A DNA stretch of 64,000 nucleotides, taken from the NCBI GenBank assembly GCA_937864175.1, contig CALMJH010000017.1:35054-99053 (forward strand), written 5' to 3'. The position numbers and the translations under genes were made by a program. Under the pieces are notes generated by a model. That model was not told the origin of the DNA, ran no database searches, and saw only the letters and a list, made by a program, of their open reading frames with translations. Source of the DNA: an uncultured Burkholderiales bacterium (GTDB taxonomy: Bacteria > Pseudomonadota > Gammaproteobacteria > Burkholderiales > Burkholderiaceae_A). Of this stretch, positions 48,154-59,293 are shown piece after piece (positions within the stretch are counted from its first letter, which is position 1; the number at the start of each line of letters is the position of its first letter).

Positions 48154-50298
48154 CTAGCGCCGTTCCAGAGCGAGTTGCTGAGACAGTTCATTAAATTCCT
48201 GATCAAAATCCATTGAGTGTCGGGGCGTTGAGGCCGCCATCAAGACCTGCGGGGCCCCTGGGGCTTTGGCACCGTCACCCGACCCGCCCTCTTTGACCCA
48301 GACCCAGAACCGACGTTCCCGTACATAGAGCATGGCGAAAACACCAAGGGTGAGCAACAGACAACCCAGATAGACCGTGGTCTTTCCGGGTGAACGGGTG
48401 ACCTGAAAGACTGAGGCCTTGACCTCCGAGAAATCCTGCAGGCTGATGAGCAGCGGGGCCTCGAAGAGCTTGGCATCGCTGTAGGCATTGAGGGCCCGCT
48501 GCGCAAAGGCCTGAGACTCATCGGTCTGCGCCTGTCGGGGTAGCCCACGGGCCTCGCGTGACTGCTGGAGAACCTCCCAGAAGGCGCCCGTCAACATCCG
48601 AACCACGACATCGGTCGCGCGCTCCCGCTCGGCCTGTGGAACCGTGGTCTCCAAGAGATTGGCAAGGCTTGCAAGCCCGCCCGCTGAGATGGCATCAAGG
48701 GCCTTGAGTGCGCTGTCTCCGAGGGCCTTCTGCATGGCCTCTGGTGCTGCAGCCTTTGCGAAGGCACGAGCGGCTCGTCCTCTGGACTCTGGATTGTCCA
48801 TCGCCGCTCGCAGATGGAGGAAGGTCTCGAGCGAGCCTTTCTCATCCGCGGGGATGCGCAGGTAGCGGAAGGGCTCGTCGGGAGAGTTTCGGACGCCGGC
48901 TAGAAAGACCGAGGCCCCATCGAGTTCGACGGGCAGCATGTAGCTGTGAAATTCCCGGGCCTGGCCGGCCGCGTCACGAAGTTTGTATTGAAAGGCTGCG
49001 CCGACGTTGGTGAGGGTCTTGGCCTTGTCGCTGCTTGCGGCCGGTGAGAGAACGGCGGCGACATTTTTCTGGAAGGCCTCTTCAGCCGAGGGGCCGCCCG
49101 CCAGGTTCTCGACATTAATGGCCTTGAAGCCGGAAATCTCGAGGCTAAGGGTCTGACTCGCATTGCGCAGGGCCAGACTCTGGCCGACACCAATCTCAAT
49201 GGGCAGTGGCTTTTGGATGGGCCCTGTCATGGGGTGCGCAACAAGTTTGAGCCGGGACCCACCATCATCAAAACTGGACTGGTAGACGGCAATCCCCCGG
49301 TGGATGAGGGGCTTGTTGACTTCGATGGTGGCCTGCTTCACCTCACCTGTCTGCTTGTCAGTGAGAACAACATCGCTGGCAAAGAGCTTGGGCATGCCTG
49401 TGTTGTAGTACTCAATTCGAAACTGCTTGAGCTGGAGATCGAAGGGAAGGTCGACCAACAAGGCGCCCTTGGGCTGATTGATGACGGCTAAATCTGACCG
49501 CTGCCCCTCCGGAATTAGGAGGTTGGCTCGGTAGGTCGGCGTGGACTGCGGGAGGCGGGCCGAGTCAGGGACTTGGTCGCCTGTCAGGCTCGAGAGGACA
49601 ACAGGCGACTTGTCCCACCACCAGACCGCCAATCGGGTGGGCAGTTCGGAGTCCAGTAAGCCCCCAAGGGAAATGACCACAATGGCCAGGTGCGCGGCGA
49701 TGTAGCCCAGCCGATTGCTGGCGCCCTTTTTGGCCACCAGTCTGGGCAGGCCCGGAGCAGCCGAGAGCGGCTTGACCTGGTAGCCCCTGGCCTTCAGGGC
49801 ATTGGCGATCTCCTCTATGCGCTGCTCGGCCTGCGGCAAGTCGGTGCAGTCCACCTGCTGGCGATAACGGAAGGCGGCAAAGCCCCCCTCCCGAACTTTC
49901 TCCCGCCAGACACGCATCTCTTTGAGCATGCGAGGCGTGTTGCGGACCAGGCAGAGGCTTGTCGAGGCCAACATCAAGACCATGACCAGCAGAAACCAAG
50001 GCGCGTTGTAGACGCGAAAGACATCAAACCAGGTAAAGACTTCGGCCCAGAAGGCACCGAACTGGTTGACGTAGTTGATGGGTGGGCTGTTTTGCGGAAC
50101 GATGGTTCCGATGGCGCTGGCCAGCCCCACGACCGAGAGTGCCGAGATGGCAAAGCGCATGGACGAGAGGAGCTCGATCCCCTCGCGCAAGAACCGATGC
50201 CCGCTGGTTAACTCAAGGCCGGTTGTCGAACCCCTAAAATCGACCGCGTCATCGACTTGAGGCGGTCGGTTAGCGGAGTCCTGCGATGTACTCTGCAA
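48154..50298 (-). CDS. resB: Cytochrome c biogenesis protein ResB/Ccs1 (System II)
   Basis: Membrane protein of 714 aa, partner of CcsB. Three N-terminal helices (SMRFAISALSVVGLASAIGTIVPQ; APWFLLVMVLMLASTSLCLV; LGYIAAHLAIVVISLGGLL), a large periplasmic domain and a final helix (TVYLGCLLLTLGVFAMLYV) match Ccs1. The conserved SxxLxxxLxxIAxATIxGT-type segment is recognisable. The start appears to be TTG at 50298, ten bases after AGGAG, giving a 29-bp overlap with the cytochrome gene; a later start is possible but would approach the first helix. Confidence 0.93.
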   Translation of the reverse strand: MQSTSQDSANRPPQVDDAVDFRGSTTGLELTSGHRFLREGIELLSSMRFAISALSVVGLASAIGTIVPQNSPPINYVNQFGAFWAEVFTWFDVFRVYNAPWFLLVMVLMLASTSLCLVRNTPRMLKEMRVWREKVREGGFAAFRYRQQVDCTDLPQAEQRIEEIANALKARGYQVKPLSAAPGLPRLVAKKGASNRLGYIAAHLAIVVISLGGLLDSELPTRLAVWWWDKSPVVLSSLTGDQVPDSARLPQSTPTYRANLLIPEGQRSDLAVINQPKGALLVDLPFDLQLKQFRIEYYNTGMPKLFASDVVLTDKQTGEVKQATIEVNKPLIHRGIAVYQSSFDDGGSRLKLVAHPMTGPIQKPLPIEIGVGQSLALRNASQTLSLEISGFKAINVENLAGGPSAEEAFQKNVAAVLSPAASSDKAKTLTNVGAAFQYKLRDAAGQAREFHSYMLPVELDGASVFLAGVRNSPDEPFRYLRIPADEKGSLETFLHLRAAMDNPESRGRAARAFAKAAAPEAMQKALGDSALKALDAISAGGLASLANLLETTVPQAERERATDVVVRMLTGAFWEVLQQSREARGLPRQAQTDESQAFAQRALNAYSDAKLFEAPLLISLQDFSEVKASVFQVTRSPGKTTVYLGCLLLTLGVFAMLYVRERRFWVWVKEGGSGDGAKAPGAPQVLMAASTPRHSMDFDQEFNELSQQLALERR

Positions 50299-51019
50299 GG
50301 GCTTCCATCTCCTGGTCGGTCAGCTGGGCCGAGATCTTGTTCATCTGAGCGCTGTTGGCTCGGGCTCCGGAGCGAAAGGCGGTGAGTTGGGTCTTGGTGT
50401 ACTGCGCATACTGACCCGCTAGACGCGGATACTGTGCAGGGATGCCGGCCCCATTGGGGGCATGACAGCCCACGCAGGCTGGGATGCCCTTGGCTGTAAT
50501 GCCTGCCCTATAAATCTTTTGGCCCAGAGCCAGCACATCTTTTTTCTGGGCGAAGGAGGGCTTGATGGTCTGAGCCGCATAAAAGGCCGTGACGTCTCGA
50601 ATGTCCGACTCGCTCAGGCCAGCGGCGAAGCCGGCCATGATGGCATTTTCGCGCTCGGCCTTCTGGGCATTGGGCTTGACCTGAAAGTTGTGAAGCTGCT
50701 TGGCCAGGTAGGCAGCATGCTGGCCCGCCAGAATGGGATTGTCAGCAATGCTGCTGTTGCCGTCGGCGGCATGACAGGCTGCACAGACTTGGCTGGCAAT
50801 GGCAGCGCCCTTGGCGAGGTCGGCCTTGGGAGCTTGGGCTGGCGCTGCTGCAGCGGCCGGTGCGGCTGGGGCTGCAGCACTCGCAACAACCGGGAGGCCC
50901 AGGCCAACGACGAGGCTCAAGAGAACCGCGTTGGCGAGGCCACTGGGCCGGCGAGGACGAACAGAGCGGCTCTGAAAGCCGGCGGTATTGAGGGAAATCG
51001 AATTCATGTCAGACTTCAT
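50270..51019 (-). CDS. Di-heme cytochrome c (cytochrome c4 family)
   Basis: Periplasmic protein of about 249 aa with two heme-binding motifs, CAACH and CVGCH, about 95 residues apart, and distal methionine candidates in MAGFAAGLSESD and SAQMNKISAQLTD. A signal (ANAVLLSLVVGLGLPVVASA) precedes an Ala/Pro-rich linker. This matches cytochrome c4, an electron carrier to terminal oxidases. I chose the ATG at 51019 (AAGGAG upstream) over the ORF-track 51067. It leads resB and ccsB, whose products would mature it. Confidence 0.93.
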   Translation of the reverse strand: MKSDMNSISLNTAGFQSRSVRPRRPSGLANAVLLSLVVGLGLPVVASAAAPAAPAAAAAPAQAPKADLAKGAAIASQVCAACHAADGNSSIADNPILAGQHAAYLAKQLHNFQVKPNAQKAERENAIMAGFAAGLSESDIRDVTAFYAAQTIKPSFAQKKDVLALGQKIYRAGITAKGIPACVGCHAPNGAGIPAQYPRLAGQYAQYTKTQLTAFRSGARANSAQMNKISAQLTDQEMEALAEYIAGLR

Positions 51020-51102
51020 TTTCAGAGATTCTCCTTTGGGGCTGGAGCCGGGTCGCGGTGACCACACGGAAGTCCAGTCAAGACCTAGAGTTTAAAGCAT
51101 TC

Positions 51103-51807
51103 ATGAGTCAAACCGACGCCCCAACGCCCCTTCCCGCACTGGAGACCTGGATTTCTCAGGTTCAATTCCTCCAGAGTGGCGCGAAGGTCTCGGACCTGCC
51201 AAGGGCCCAAGTTCCCGAGATCGCCATAGCCGGTCGCTCCAATGCGGGCAAGAGCACCGCCCTGAACGTCCTCTGCAACCGCAAGCGGCTGGCCTTTGCC
51301 AGCAAAACACCGGGTCGGACGCGTCTGATCAACCTCTTTAGCCTGCTTTACAAAGAACAGGAGGTGGGCCGTCTGGTGGACCTGCCCGGCTATGGCTATG
51401 CCGCGGTCGACAAGCAGACCCAGGCCCAGTGGCAGCAGCAGTTGGCTCGCTACCTCGAGGCCCGCGACAGTCTGGTTGGGCTCATTCTGGTGACCGATAT
51501 TCGGCACCCCCTGGGTCCACTGGATCAGCAGATGCTCGAATGGTTTGCCCGGCGACGCCGGCCCATGCACCTGCTGCTGACCAAGGCTGACAAGCTCACC
51601 CGGCAGCAGCAGACCAGCGCCGTGAGGGCAGTCAGCGAGGAGTTGGCAAGCCAGGAGGCAGAGTGGGGGCCGGTGAGTCTCTCGGTCTTCTCTGGTCTTA
51701 AGAAGACCGGTCGGGAGCCGGTCTTGGCGCTTATCAGCGAGTGGCTTGGCCTGACCCAGCAGGGGGATCCGGCAGACCCGCAGGCCCAAAAAAAACCGGC
51801 AGACTAG
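51103..51807 (+). CDS. engB: Ribosome biogenesis GTP-binding protein EngB (YihA/YsxC)
   Basis: GTPase of about 234 aa needed for 50S assembly. G1 is GRSNAGKSTALN, switch I follows with SKTPGRTRLINLF, G3 is VDLPGYGYAAV, G4 is LTKADKL and G5 is VSLSVFSGLKKTG. I use the ATG at 51103 (MSQTDAP); the ORF-track GTG at 51058 is less likely. It is divergent from the cytochrome gene, an arrangement common in beta- and gammaproteobacteria. The TAG stop lies in the loop of a perfect hairpin. Confidence 0.95.
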   Translation: MSQTDAPTPLPALETWISQVQFLQSGAKVSDLPRAQVPEIAIAGRSNAGKSTALNVLCNRKRLAFASKTPGRTRLINLFSLLYKEQEVGRLVDLPGYGYAAVDKQTQAQWQQQLARYLEARDSLVGLILVTDIRHPLGPLDQQMLEWFARRRRPMHLLLTKADKLTRQQQTSAVRAVSEELASQEAEWGPVSLSVFSGLKKTGREPVLALISEWLGLTQQGDPADPQAQKKPAD

Positions 51808-51814
51808 CTGCCGG
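51796..51814 (-). terminator. Hairpin at the engB stop with a U-tract on the opposite strand
   Basis: CCGGCAG-ACTAG-CTGCCGG is a perfect 7-bp stem. On the minus strand it is followed by TTTTTTTT, so it looks like an intrinsic terminator for leftward transcription, although engB and hemB run rightward. Confidence 0.6.
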
Positions 51815-51836
51815 AGAAGAGCCTATCGAGGAGGCA

Positions 51837-51874
51837 CCCGCTCAGGGAGGAGAAGCGGGAGACGCGAAGCGTCT
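51837..51874 (+). promoter_or_regulatory. Two tandem hairpins in the engB-hemB gap
   Basis: CCCGCT/AGCGGG (51837-51842 with 51854-51859) is followed at once by AGACGC-GAA-GCGTCT (51860-51874). With the engB stop hairpin they fill most of the 140-bp gap. They could form a 5' leader or an mRNA-stabilising 3' end; no U-tract follows. Confidence 0.45.
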
Positions 51875-51894
51875 GGTGAGTAGACGCGCAATAA

Positions 51895-52965
<1,071 letters not shown>

Positions 52966-52976
52966 GCCGACAGCCC

Positions 52977-53369
52977 TTACTGGCCGTCGGTCTCGACGAC
53001 GTCTGAGGCCTCGGGCCGGTCGACCAGTTCCATGAGGGCCATCGGCGCATTGTCGCCCTGACGAAAGCCCCATTTCAGGATCCGGCAGTAGCCGCCAGGA
53101 CGGCTGGCGTAACGAGGCCCGATTTCATCGAACAGCTTCACCACGATCTCGCGGTCACGAAGACGGTTGAAGGCCAGGCGCTTGTTGGCCAGCGTAGGGG
53201 ACTTGCTGATGGTGATGAGGGGCTCAACCACCTTGCGCAGTTCCTTTGCCTTGGGCAGGGTGGTCTTGATGGCCTCGTGTCTCAGCAGGGCATTGGCCAG
53301 GTTGCGAAACATGGCGGCCCGGTGGGACGAGGTACGGTTTAGCTTGCGAAGGCCATGACGATGACGCAT
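52977..53369 (-). CDS. rplQ: 50S ribosomal protein L17
   Basis: Ribosomal protein of 130 aa beginning [34 protein letters not shown], the diagnostic L17 N-terminus, with [18 protein letters not shown] following. L17 sits near the polypeptide exit tunnel. It is the last gene of the alpha operon, after rpoA, and its stop faces the hemB stop. Confidence 0.98.
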   Translation of the reverse strand: MRHRHGLRKLNRTSSHRAAMFRNLANALLRHEAIKTTLPKAKELRKVVEPLITISKSPTLANKRLAFNRLRDREIVVKLFDEIGPRYASRPGGYCRILKWGFRQGDNAPMALMELVDRPEASDVVETDGQ

Positions 53370-53390
53370 GGGAATTCTCCTCTCTAAGGC

Positions 53391-54365
53391 TTAGCGGTCC
53401 ATGCCCGCGGGTGGCCAGTTCTCGAGCTTCATGCCCAAGGTGAGGCCGCGCGAAGCGAGGACTTCTTTGATTTCGTTGAGGGACTTGCGTCCCAGGTTTG
53501 GCGTCTTGAGAAGCTCGTTCTCGGTCCGCTGAATGAGATCGCCGATGTAGTAGATGCTCTCGGCTTTCAGGCAGTTGGCCGAACGAACCGTGAGTTCAAG
53601 GTCGTCCACCGGACGCATCAGCATGGGATCAACAGCGGCCGTGCGGCTGGACTCGGCAATAGGCTCTCCACCCTCTAGGGCAGCGAAGACCGAGAGCTGC
53701 TCGACAAGAATCCGAGCGGCCTGACGAACCGCGTCTTCTGGCTCGATGACGCCGTTGGTCTCGACCTCAATGACCAGACGGTCCAGGTCGGTCCGCTGCT
53801 CGACTCGGGCGCTCTCGACGGCATAGCTCACCCGGCGAATGGGCGAGAAGGAGGCATCGAGAACGATACGGCCGATGGAACGGGTGTTCTCTTCACCCAG
53901 GTGACGCAGCGTACCGGGTACATAGCCGCGGCCTTTCTCGACCCGGACCTGGAGCTCCAGGCGAACGTCGTCAGAGAGGTTGGCGATGACGTGATCGGGA
54001 TTCAGGATCGCGACGTCGTGGGGCAGGTCGAAATCTGCTGCCGTCACAGGACCAGTACCCTGCTTGCGCAGAGAAAGGAGAACGTCGGCACGGCCATCGA
54101 GGCGGAAGACGATTCCCTTGAGGTTGAGCAGCAGGTCGACGACGTCCTCCTGGACGCCTTCCATGGTGGAGTACTCGTGAACTACGCCAGCAATCTGGAC
54201 TTCCGTGGGGGCATAGCCCTCCATAGAGGACAGCAGAACACGGCGTAGAGCATTGCCCAGTGTGTGGCCAAAACCACGTTCGAACGGCTCCATCACAATC
54301 TTGGCCGTGTTGGTGCCGGTTGGTTCGACTTCGATAATGCGAGGCTTCAGAAAGGCATTCAACAT
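53391..54365 (-). CDS. rpoA: RNA polymerase alpha subunit
   Basis: Alpha subunit of 324 aa. The N-terminal dimerisation domain shows [28 protein letters not shown]; the C-terminal domain contacting UP elements and activators shows [51 protein letters not shown]. It lies between rpsD and rplQ, as in other proteobacteria. Confidence 0.98.
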   Translation of the reverse strand: MLNAFLKPRIIEVEPTGTNTAKIVMEPFERGFGHTLGNALRRVLLSSMEGYAPTEVQIAGVVHEYSTMEGVQEDVVDLLLNLKGIVFRLDGRADVLLSLRKQGTGPVTAADFDLPHDVAILNPDHVIANLSDDVRLELQVRVEKGRGYVPGTLRHLGEENTRSIGRIVLDASFSPIRRVSYAVESARVEQRTDLDRLVIEVETNGVIEPEDAVRQAARILVEQLSVFAALEGGEPIAESSRTAAVDPMLMRPVDDLELTVRSANCLKAESIYYIGDLIQRTENELLKTPNLGRKSLNEIKEVLASRGLTLGMKLENWPPAGMDR

Positions 54366-54405
54366 AACAATCCTTGGTCGTATGGCAGATGGGAACGGCG
54401 CAAGA

Positions 54406-55029
<624 letters not shown>

Positions 55030-55052
55030 TTCGAATTCCTTTCGAAAGCCGC

Positions 55053-55130
55053 CCCTAGACGTCTAGGGAGCGAAGTGTCCCGGAACCCCGGGACGGTGGA
55101 CTTAGACACAGCCCCACTCCGAAGAGTGGG
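55053..55130 (-). promoter_or_regulatory. Three tandem perfect hairpins between rpsK and rpsD
   Basis: In minus-strand order: CCCACTC-TTCG-GAGTGGG (55130-55113, a UUCG tetraloop), GTCCCGG-GGTT-CCGGGAC (55094-55077) and the 16-bp palindrome CCCTAGACGTCTAGGG (55068-55053). They fill the 111-bp rpsK-rpsD gap. No U-tract follows. They may be an attenuator, an RNase processing site or an S4 binding site. Confidence 0.7.
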
Positions 55131-55140
55131 ACCAACCAAA

Positions 55141-55536
55141 TTAGATACGACGGCGCTTGGGAGGACGGCAGCCGTTGTGGGGGACGGGCGTCACATCCGA
55201 GATCTGGGTGACCCGAATGCCCAGGGCATTCAGAGCACGGACCGTTGATTCGCGGCCGGGTCCTGGACCCTTGATACGAACCTCGACGTTCTTCACACCA
55301 CACTCGACTGCCACACGACCAGCGGCCTCGGCAGCCACCTGGGCTGCAAAGGGCGTGCTCTTGCGGCTGCCTTTGAAGCCTGCGCCACCAGCGGTCGCCC
55401 AAGACAGGGTGTTGCCCTGGCGGTCGGTGATGGTGATGATGGTGTTGTTGAAAGATGCATGGATGTGGGCAACCGCATCGCTAACGTTCTTGCGAACTTT
55501 TTTACGGGTGCGCTGAGCAGCTTGAACCTTTGCCAT
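55141..55536 (-). CDS. rpsK: 30S ribosomal protein S11
   Basis: Protein of 131 aa with the S11 core [39 protein letters not shown] and the C-terminal [18 protein letters not shown]. It helps form the mRNA exit region of the 30S platform and follows rpsM by 9 bp. Confidence 0.98.
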   Translation of the reverse strand: MAKVQAAQRTRKKVRKNVSDAVAHIHASFNNTIITITDRQGNTLSWATAGGAGFKGSRKSTPFAAQVAAEAAGRVAVECGVKNVEVRIKGPGPGRESTVRALNALGIRVTQISDVTPVPHNGCRPPKRRRI

Positions 55537-55545
55537 AAGACTTCC

Positions 55546-55914
55546 TTAGCCTTTCTTCAGAGTGATGCTGCCCTTGCGGGGGCCCTTACGGGTCCGGGCA
55601 TTGGTGCGAGTCCGCTGGCCACGAACCGGCAGGCCCTTGCGGTGACGCATACCCCGGTAGCAGCCCAAGTCCATGAGACGCTTGATGGACATCGAGATCT
55701 CACGGCGCAGATCGCCCTCGGTGGTGAACTTGCCCACCTCGTTACGGAGCTTCTCGAGTTCGTCGTCCGTGAGGTCTTTGACCTTCTTGGTCACGGGCAC
55801 GCCGGCAGCCTGACAAATCAGGCGCGCACGTGGGCGGCCAATGCCATAGATGGCGGTCAGACCAACATCGGTGTGCTGGTGGCTGGGAATGTTAATGCCT
55901 GCAATACGGGCCAT
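55546..55914 (-). CDS. rpsM: 30S ribosomal protein S13
   Basis: Protein of 122 aa beginning [27 protein letters not shown] and ending [16 protein letters not shown], both diagnostic of S13, which bridges the 30S head to the 50S subunit. It follows rpmJ by 15 bp. Confidence 0.98.
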   Translation of the reverse strand: MARIAGINIPSHQHTDVGLTAIYGIGRPRARLICQAAGVPVTKKVKDLTDDELEKLRNEVGKFTTEGDLRREISMSIKRLMDLGCYRGMRHRKGLPVRGQRTRTNARTRKGPRKGSITLKKG

Positions 55915-55929
55915 GGACTAGCTCCTTCC

Positions 55930-56043
55930 TTAACCTTGACGCTGCTTGTGACGGGGGTCGGTGCAGATAACCCGCACGACTCCGTGTCGCTTGATGATCT
56001 TGCAGTTGCGGCAGATGCGCCGGACCGATGCGAGAACTTTCAT
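55930..56043 (-). CDS. rpmJ: 50S ribosomal protein L36
   Basis: Too short for the ORF track; I translated it by hand. The 37-residue product begins [21 protein letters not shown] and ends DPRHKQRQG. The zinc-type C...C...C...H pattern of L36 is present (Cys11, Cys14, Cys27, His32). It lies between infA and rpsM, its usual place. Confidence 0.97.
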   Translation of the reverse strand: MKVLASVRRICRNCKIIKRHGVVRVICTDPRHKQRQG

Positions 56044-56064
56044 GATGGATCCTTTGGTTCCTTT

Positions 56065-56283
56065 TTACTTCGCTCTAAAAACAATTCGTGCACGTGACAA
56101 GTCATAGGGGGTGAGTTCGACGGTTACCTTGTCTCCAGGCAGGATGCGGATGTAGTGCATGCGCATCTTGCCGGAGATGTGGCCCAAGACCACATGACCG
56201 TTTTCCAGCTTGACCCGAAAGGTCGCGTTGGGCAGGTTCTCGACAATCTCACCCTGCATCTGAATGGCATCGTCTTTGGCCAT
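56065..56283 (-). CDS. infA: Translation initiation factor IF-1
   Basis: OB-fold protein of 72 aa, [22 protein letters not shown] to the end, which occupies the ribosomal A site during initiation. The ORF track extends the frame to 56436 into secY; the real ATG at 56283 overlaps the secY TAA by one base (TAATG). It sits between secY and rpmJ. Confidence 0.97.
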   Translation of the reverse strand: MAKDDAIQMQGEIVENLPNATFRVKLENGHVVLGHISGKMRMHYIRILPGDKVTVELTPYDLSRARIVFRAK

Positions 56284-57587
56284 TACTGTCCGAAGCCCCC
56301 TTTGAAGTTGGACTTCTTCAGAAGGCTCTCGTACTGCTGGGACATGATGTAGGACTGGACCTGGGCCATGAAATCCATGGTGACCACACAGATGATGAGC
56401 AGAGACGTGCCGCCGAAATAGAAGGGGACGTTCCACTTCATGACCAGGGCCTCGGGGATGAGGCAGACGATGGTGATGTAGAGGGCCCCTACTAGGGTCA
56501 GGCGCATCAGAATCTTGTCGATGTACTTGGCGGTCTGGTCACCGGGACGAATGCCTGGAATCAGGGCGCCGCTCTTTTTGAGGTTGTCGGCCGTCTCTTT
56601 GCTGTTGAAAACCAGGGCGGTGTAGAAAAAGCAGAAGAAGATGATGGCAGCCGCGTACAGGGCCATGTGCAAGGGCTGACCGGGGCTGAGGGCAGCCGAG
56701 AGGTCGCTCAGCCAACGCATGCTCTCGTTGCCCGAGCTGAACCAAGACGAGAGGGTGGCCGGGAAGAGAATGATGCTCGAGGCAAAGATGGGAGGAATGA
56801 CGCCTGCCATGTTGAGCTTGAGCGGGAGGTGGGACGACTGACCCTGGTAGATCTTGTTGCCGACTTGACGCTTGGCGTAGTTCACCAGAATGCGTCGCTG
56901 ACCCTTCTCGACAAAGATCACGAAGGCCGTGACCAGAACCACCAGCGCAATGATGATGAGCAGCGCAATGGCGGACATCGAGCCTGTGCGAACCAGCTCA
57001 AATAGGCCCCCCAGTGCGGTGGGCAGACCGGCAACGATGCCGGCGAAAATAATGATGGAGATGCCGTTGCCAAGACCCCGCTCGGTGATCTGCTCGCCCA
57101 GCCACATCAGGAACATCGTGCCGGTGACGAGCGAGACGACCGTTGTGAAACGGAAGACCAGGCCGGGATCGACCACGAGGCCGGGCTGAGACTCGAGGGC
57201 CACCGAGATACCGATGGCCTGGATGATGGCCAGGACCACGGTGCCGTAGCGGGTGTACTGCGTAATTTTGCGACGACCCGCCTCGCCTTCTTTTTTCAGG
57301 GCCTCGAGCTGGGGCGAGAGGACACTGGCCAGCTGCATGATGATGGAGGCAGAGATGTACGGCATGATGCCCAGGGCGAAGACCGTAAAGCGCGAGAGGG
57401 CCCCACCAGAGAACATGTTGAACATGCCGAGGATTCCGCCAGACTGCGACTGAAAGAGCTTGGCCAGCTCAACCGAATCAATCCCGGGAACCGGGATGTG
57501 GGCACCGAGCCGATAGACGACCAGCGCGAGCACCAGGAAAATCAGGCGCTTGCGCAGATCAGCAAACTTATCGGTCTTGGGCATCAT
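56283..57587 (-). CDS. secY: Preprotein translocase subunit SecY
   Basis: Channel subunit of the Sec translocon, 434 aa with ten hydrophobic helices. Family motifs include [53 protein letters not shown] (plug region) and [19 protein letters not shown]. No Shine-Dalgarno sequence precedes the ATG pair; instead the region holds three near-identical 8-bp repeats. rplO ends 47 bp upstream. Confidence 0.98.
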   Translation of the reverse strand: MMPKTDKFADLRKRLIFLVLALVVYRLGAHIPVPGIDSVELAKLFQSQSGGILGMFNMFSGGALSRFTVFALGIMPYISASIIMQLASVLSPQLEALKKEGEAGRRKITQYTRYGTVVLAIIQAIGISVALESQPGLVVDPGLVFRFTTVVSLVTGTMFLMWLGEQITERGLGNGISIIIFAGIVAGLPTALGGLFELVRTGSMSAIALLIIIALVVLVTAFVIFVEKGQRRILVNYAKRQVGNKIYQGQSSHLPLKLNMAGVIPPIFASSIILFPATLSSWFSSGNESMRWLSDLSAALSPGQPLHMALYAAAIIFFCFFYTALVFNSKETADNLKKSGALIPGIRPGDQTAKYIDKILMRLTLVGALYITIVCLIPEALVMKWNVPFYFGGTSLLIICVVTMDFMAQVQSYIMSQQYESLLKKSNFKGGFGQ

Positions 57588-57590
57588 GGG

Positions 57591-57614
57591 CTATTGGGCT
57601 ATTGGGCTCTTGGG
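57591..57614. repeat. Short tandem repeat upstream of secY
   Basis: Three consecutive 8-mers, CTATTGGG, CTATTGGG and CTCTTGGG, lie just before the secY start where a ribosome binding site is expected. Read on the minus strand this gives CCCAATAG repeats. Confidence 0.8.
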
Positions 57615-57634
57615 TCCGAAGGAGGTCTTCAGGT

Positions 57635-58144
57635 TTAGGCGGCCGCCTTGGGGGGCTTGTTCTTGGCGGGCAGCTTGCGAACCTTCTCGACAATAGCGGG
57701 CGCAATGACCTGTCCACCCGCTGCCTCAATGGCAGCCTTGGCTCCAGCCGTCACGCCGAGACCACGGACCGTCAGCTTGCGGCTGAGCTTTCCGGAGAGA
57801 ATGACCTTGGCAGCACGGGCGAGTTCGGAGATGACACCAGCCTGCTTGAGGGCCAGCATGTCGACCTCGTCGATCGGCATACGCTCGAGATCAGACAGAC
57901 GAACCTGCTCGATGAATTTTCCAAAGGGGGCCGTAAAGCCACGCTTGGGCAGGCGACGGTGCATCGGCATCTGGCCGCCCTCAAAGCCAACCTTGTGGAA
58001 GCCACCCGAGCGGGACTTCTGGCCCTTGTGACCACGGCCAGCCGTCTTGCCAAGGCCAGAACCAATGCCACGTCCCACCCGCTTCTTGGGATGCTTGGAA
58101 CCCTCGGCCGGTGCAATCGAATTCAAACGCATGGAGTCTTTCAT
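57635..58144 (-). CDS. rplO: 50S ribosomal protein L15
   Basis: Protein of 169 aa with the Gly/Arg-rich N-terminal tail ([32 protein letters not shown]) and the globular domain [14 protein letters not shown]. The C-terminal Ala/Lys extension is longer than in E. coli (144 aa). AAGGG precedes the chosen ATG by six bases; an ATG four codons later is possible. Confidence 0.97.
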   Translation of the reverse strand: MKDSMRLNSIAPAEGSKHPKKRVGRGIGSGLGKTAGRGHKGQKSRSGGFHKVGFEGGQMPMHRRLPKRGFTAPFGKFIEQVRLSDLERMPIDEVDMLALKQAGVISELARAAKVILSGKLSRKLTVRGLGVTAGAKAAIEAAGGQVIAPAIVEKVRKLPAKNKPPKAAA

Positions 58145-58153
58145 GGTCAGCCC

Positions 58154-58333
58154 TTAGACGATTTGGACCAGGTACTGGACTTTGTTGACCATGCCGCGAA
58201 CGGCAGGCGTGTCCTCCAGGACTCGGGTCTGATGGATTTTCTTGAGGCCGAGGCCAAGCACGGTGGCGCGGTGATCGCTGCGCGTACCGATGGGGCTACG
58301 GACCAGTTTGACGGTGATGGTTTTCTTTTCCAT
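58154..58333 (-). CDS. rpmD: 50S ribosomal protein L30
   Basis: Below the size shown for this strand in the ORF track; translated by hand. The 59-residue product begins [20 protein letters not shown] and includes [21 protein letters not shown], the L30 signature. It lies between rpsE and rplO with 9-11 bp spacers. Confidence 0.97.
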   Translation of the reverse strand: MEKKTITVKLVRSPIGTRSDHRATVLGLGLKKIHQTRVLEDTPAVRGMVNKVQYLVQIV

Positions 58334-58344
58334 GACGGCTCGCC

Positions 58345-58863
58345 TTAGTTCAGGATCTGCTCGATCGAGAGGCCACGCTTGTTGGCGACCTCGGACGGCG
58401 TCTGCATGCGCTTGAGACCATTGAGGGTCGCACGCACCATGTTGTAGGGATTGGTCGAGCCGAGGCTCTTGGCGACCACATCGGTGACGCCCATCACTTC
58501 AAAGATGGCTCGCATCGGACCGCCAGCAATGATGCCGGTACCCTTGGCGGCCGGCGAGATGAGAACAACAGAGGCGCCATGCTTACCGGTAACGGTGTGG
58601 TGAAAGGTGCCACCCTTGAGAGAGACGCGAAGCATCTTGCGGCGAGCCTCATCCATGGCCTTCTGGACGGCCACTGGAACTTCACGCGACTTGCCTTTGC
58701 CCATGCCGATGCTGCCATCGCCGTCACCGACCACGGTCAGGGCTGCGAAGCCGAGAATACGGCCGCCCTTTACGGTCTTGCTGACGCGGTTGACCGCAAT
58801 CATTTTCTCCCGCAGGCCGTCATCACGGTCTTCGGTGTTCACGCGTGCTTGCATTTTTGCCAT
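58345..58863 (-). CDS. rpsE: 30S ribosomal protein S5
   Basis: Protein of 172 aa with the S5 double-stranded RNA-binding domain ([32 protein letters not shown]) and [29 protein letters not shown]-type core, here [18 protein letters not shown]. It acts in decoding fidelity. Confidence 0.98.
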   Translation of the reverse strand: MAKMQARVNTEDRDDGLREKMIAVNRVSKTVKGGRILGFAALTVVGDGDGSIGMGKGKSREVPVAVQKAMDEARRKMLRVSLKGGTFHHTVTGKHGASVVLISPAAKGTGIIAGGPMRAIFEVMGVTDVVAKSLGSTNPYNMVRATLNGLKRMQTPSEVANKRGLSIEQILN

Positions 58864-58879
58864 GGTGATTCCTTAAGTC

Positions 58880-59245
58880 TTAGAACTGGAGGCCGCTCTC
58901 GCGAGCCGCCTCTGCCAGGGCCTTAACACGGCCGTGATAACGAAAACCTGCCCGATCGAAGGCAACCGAAGTGATACCCGCTGCCTTGGCCTTTTCGGCG
59001 ACTCGCTTGCCCACCAGGGCAGCGGCGGCGGCATTGCCGCCCTTGCCTGTCTGGCCGGCCAGGGCTGCACGAACCTCTGCCTCGAGCGTGGAGGCGCTGA
59101 CCAGCACCCGGTCGCCCTTGGGGTCGAGGATGGTGGCATAAATGTGCAGGTTGGTGCGGTGTACCGACAGACGATGCACGCGCAGCTCGCGGATCTTGGC
59201 CCGCGTCTGACTCGCCCTGCGCAGCCTTGCTTTTGTCTTGTCCAT
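58880..59245 (-). CDS. rplR: 50S ribosomal protein L18
   Basis: 5S rRNA-binding protein of 121 aa beginning [20 protein letters not shown] and ending [28 protein letters not shown], as expected for L18. rpsE follows 16 bp downstream. Confidence 0.98.
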   Translation of the reverse strand: MDKTKARLRRASQTRAKIRELRVHRLSVHRTNLHIYATILDPKGDRVLVSASTLEAEVRAALAGQTGKGGNAAAAALVGKRVAEKAKAAGITSVAFDRAGFRYHGRVKALAEAARESGLQF

Positions 59246-59293
59246 GGATCTTGTCCTTGCCTCTGGAAATGAGTGTCTGTTAAGTGAGCCGGC

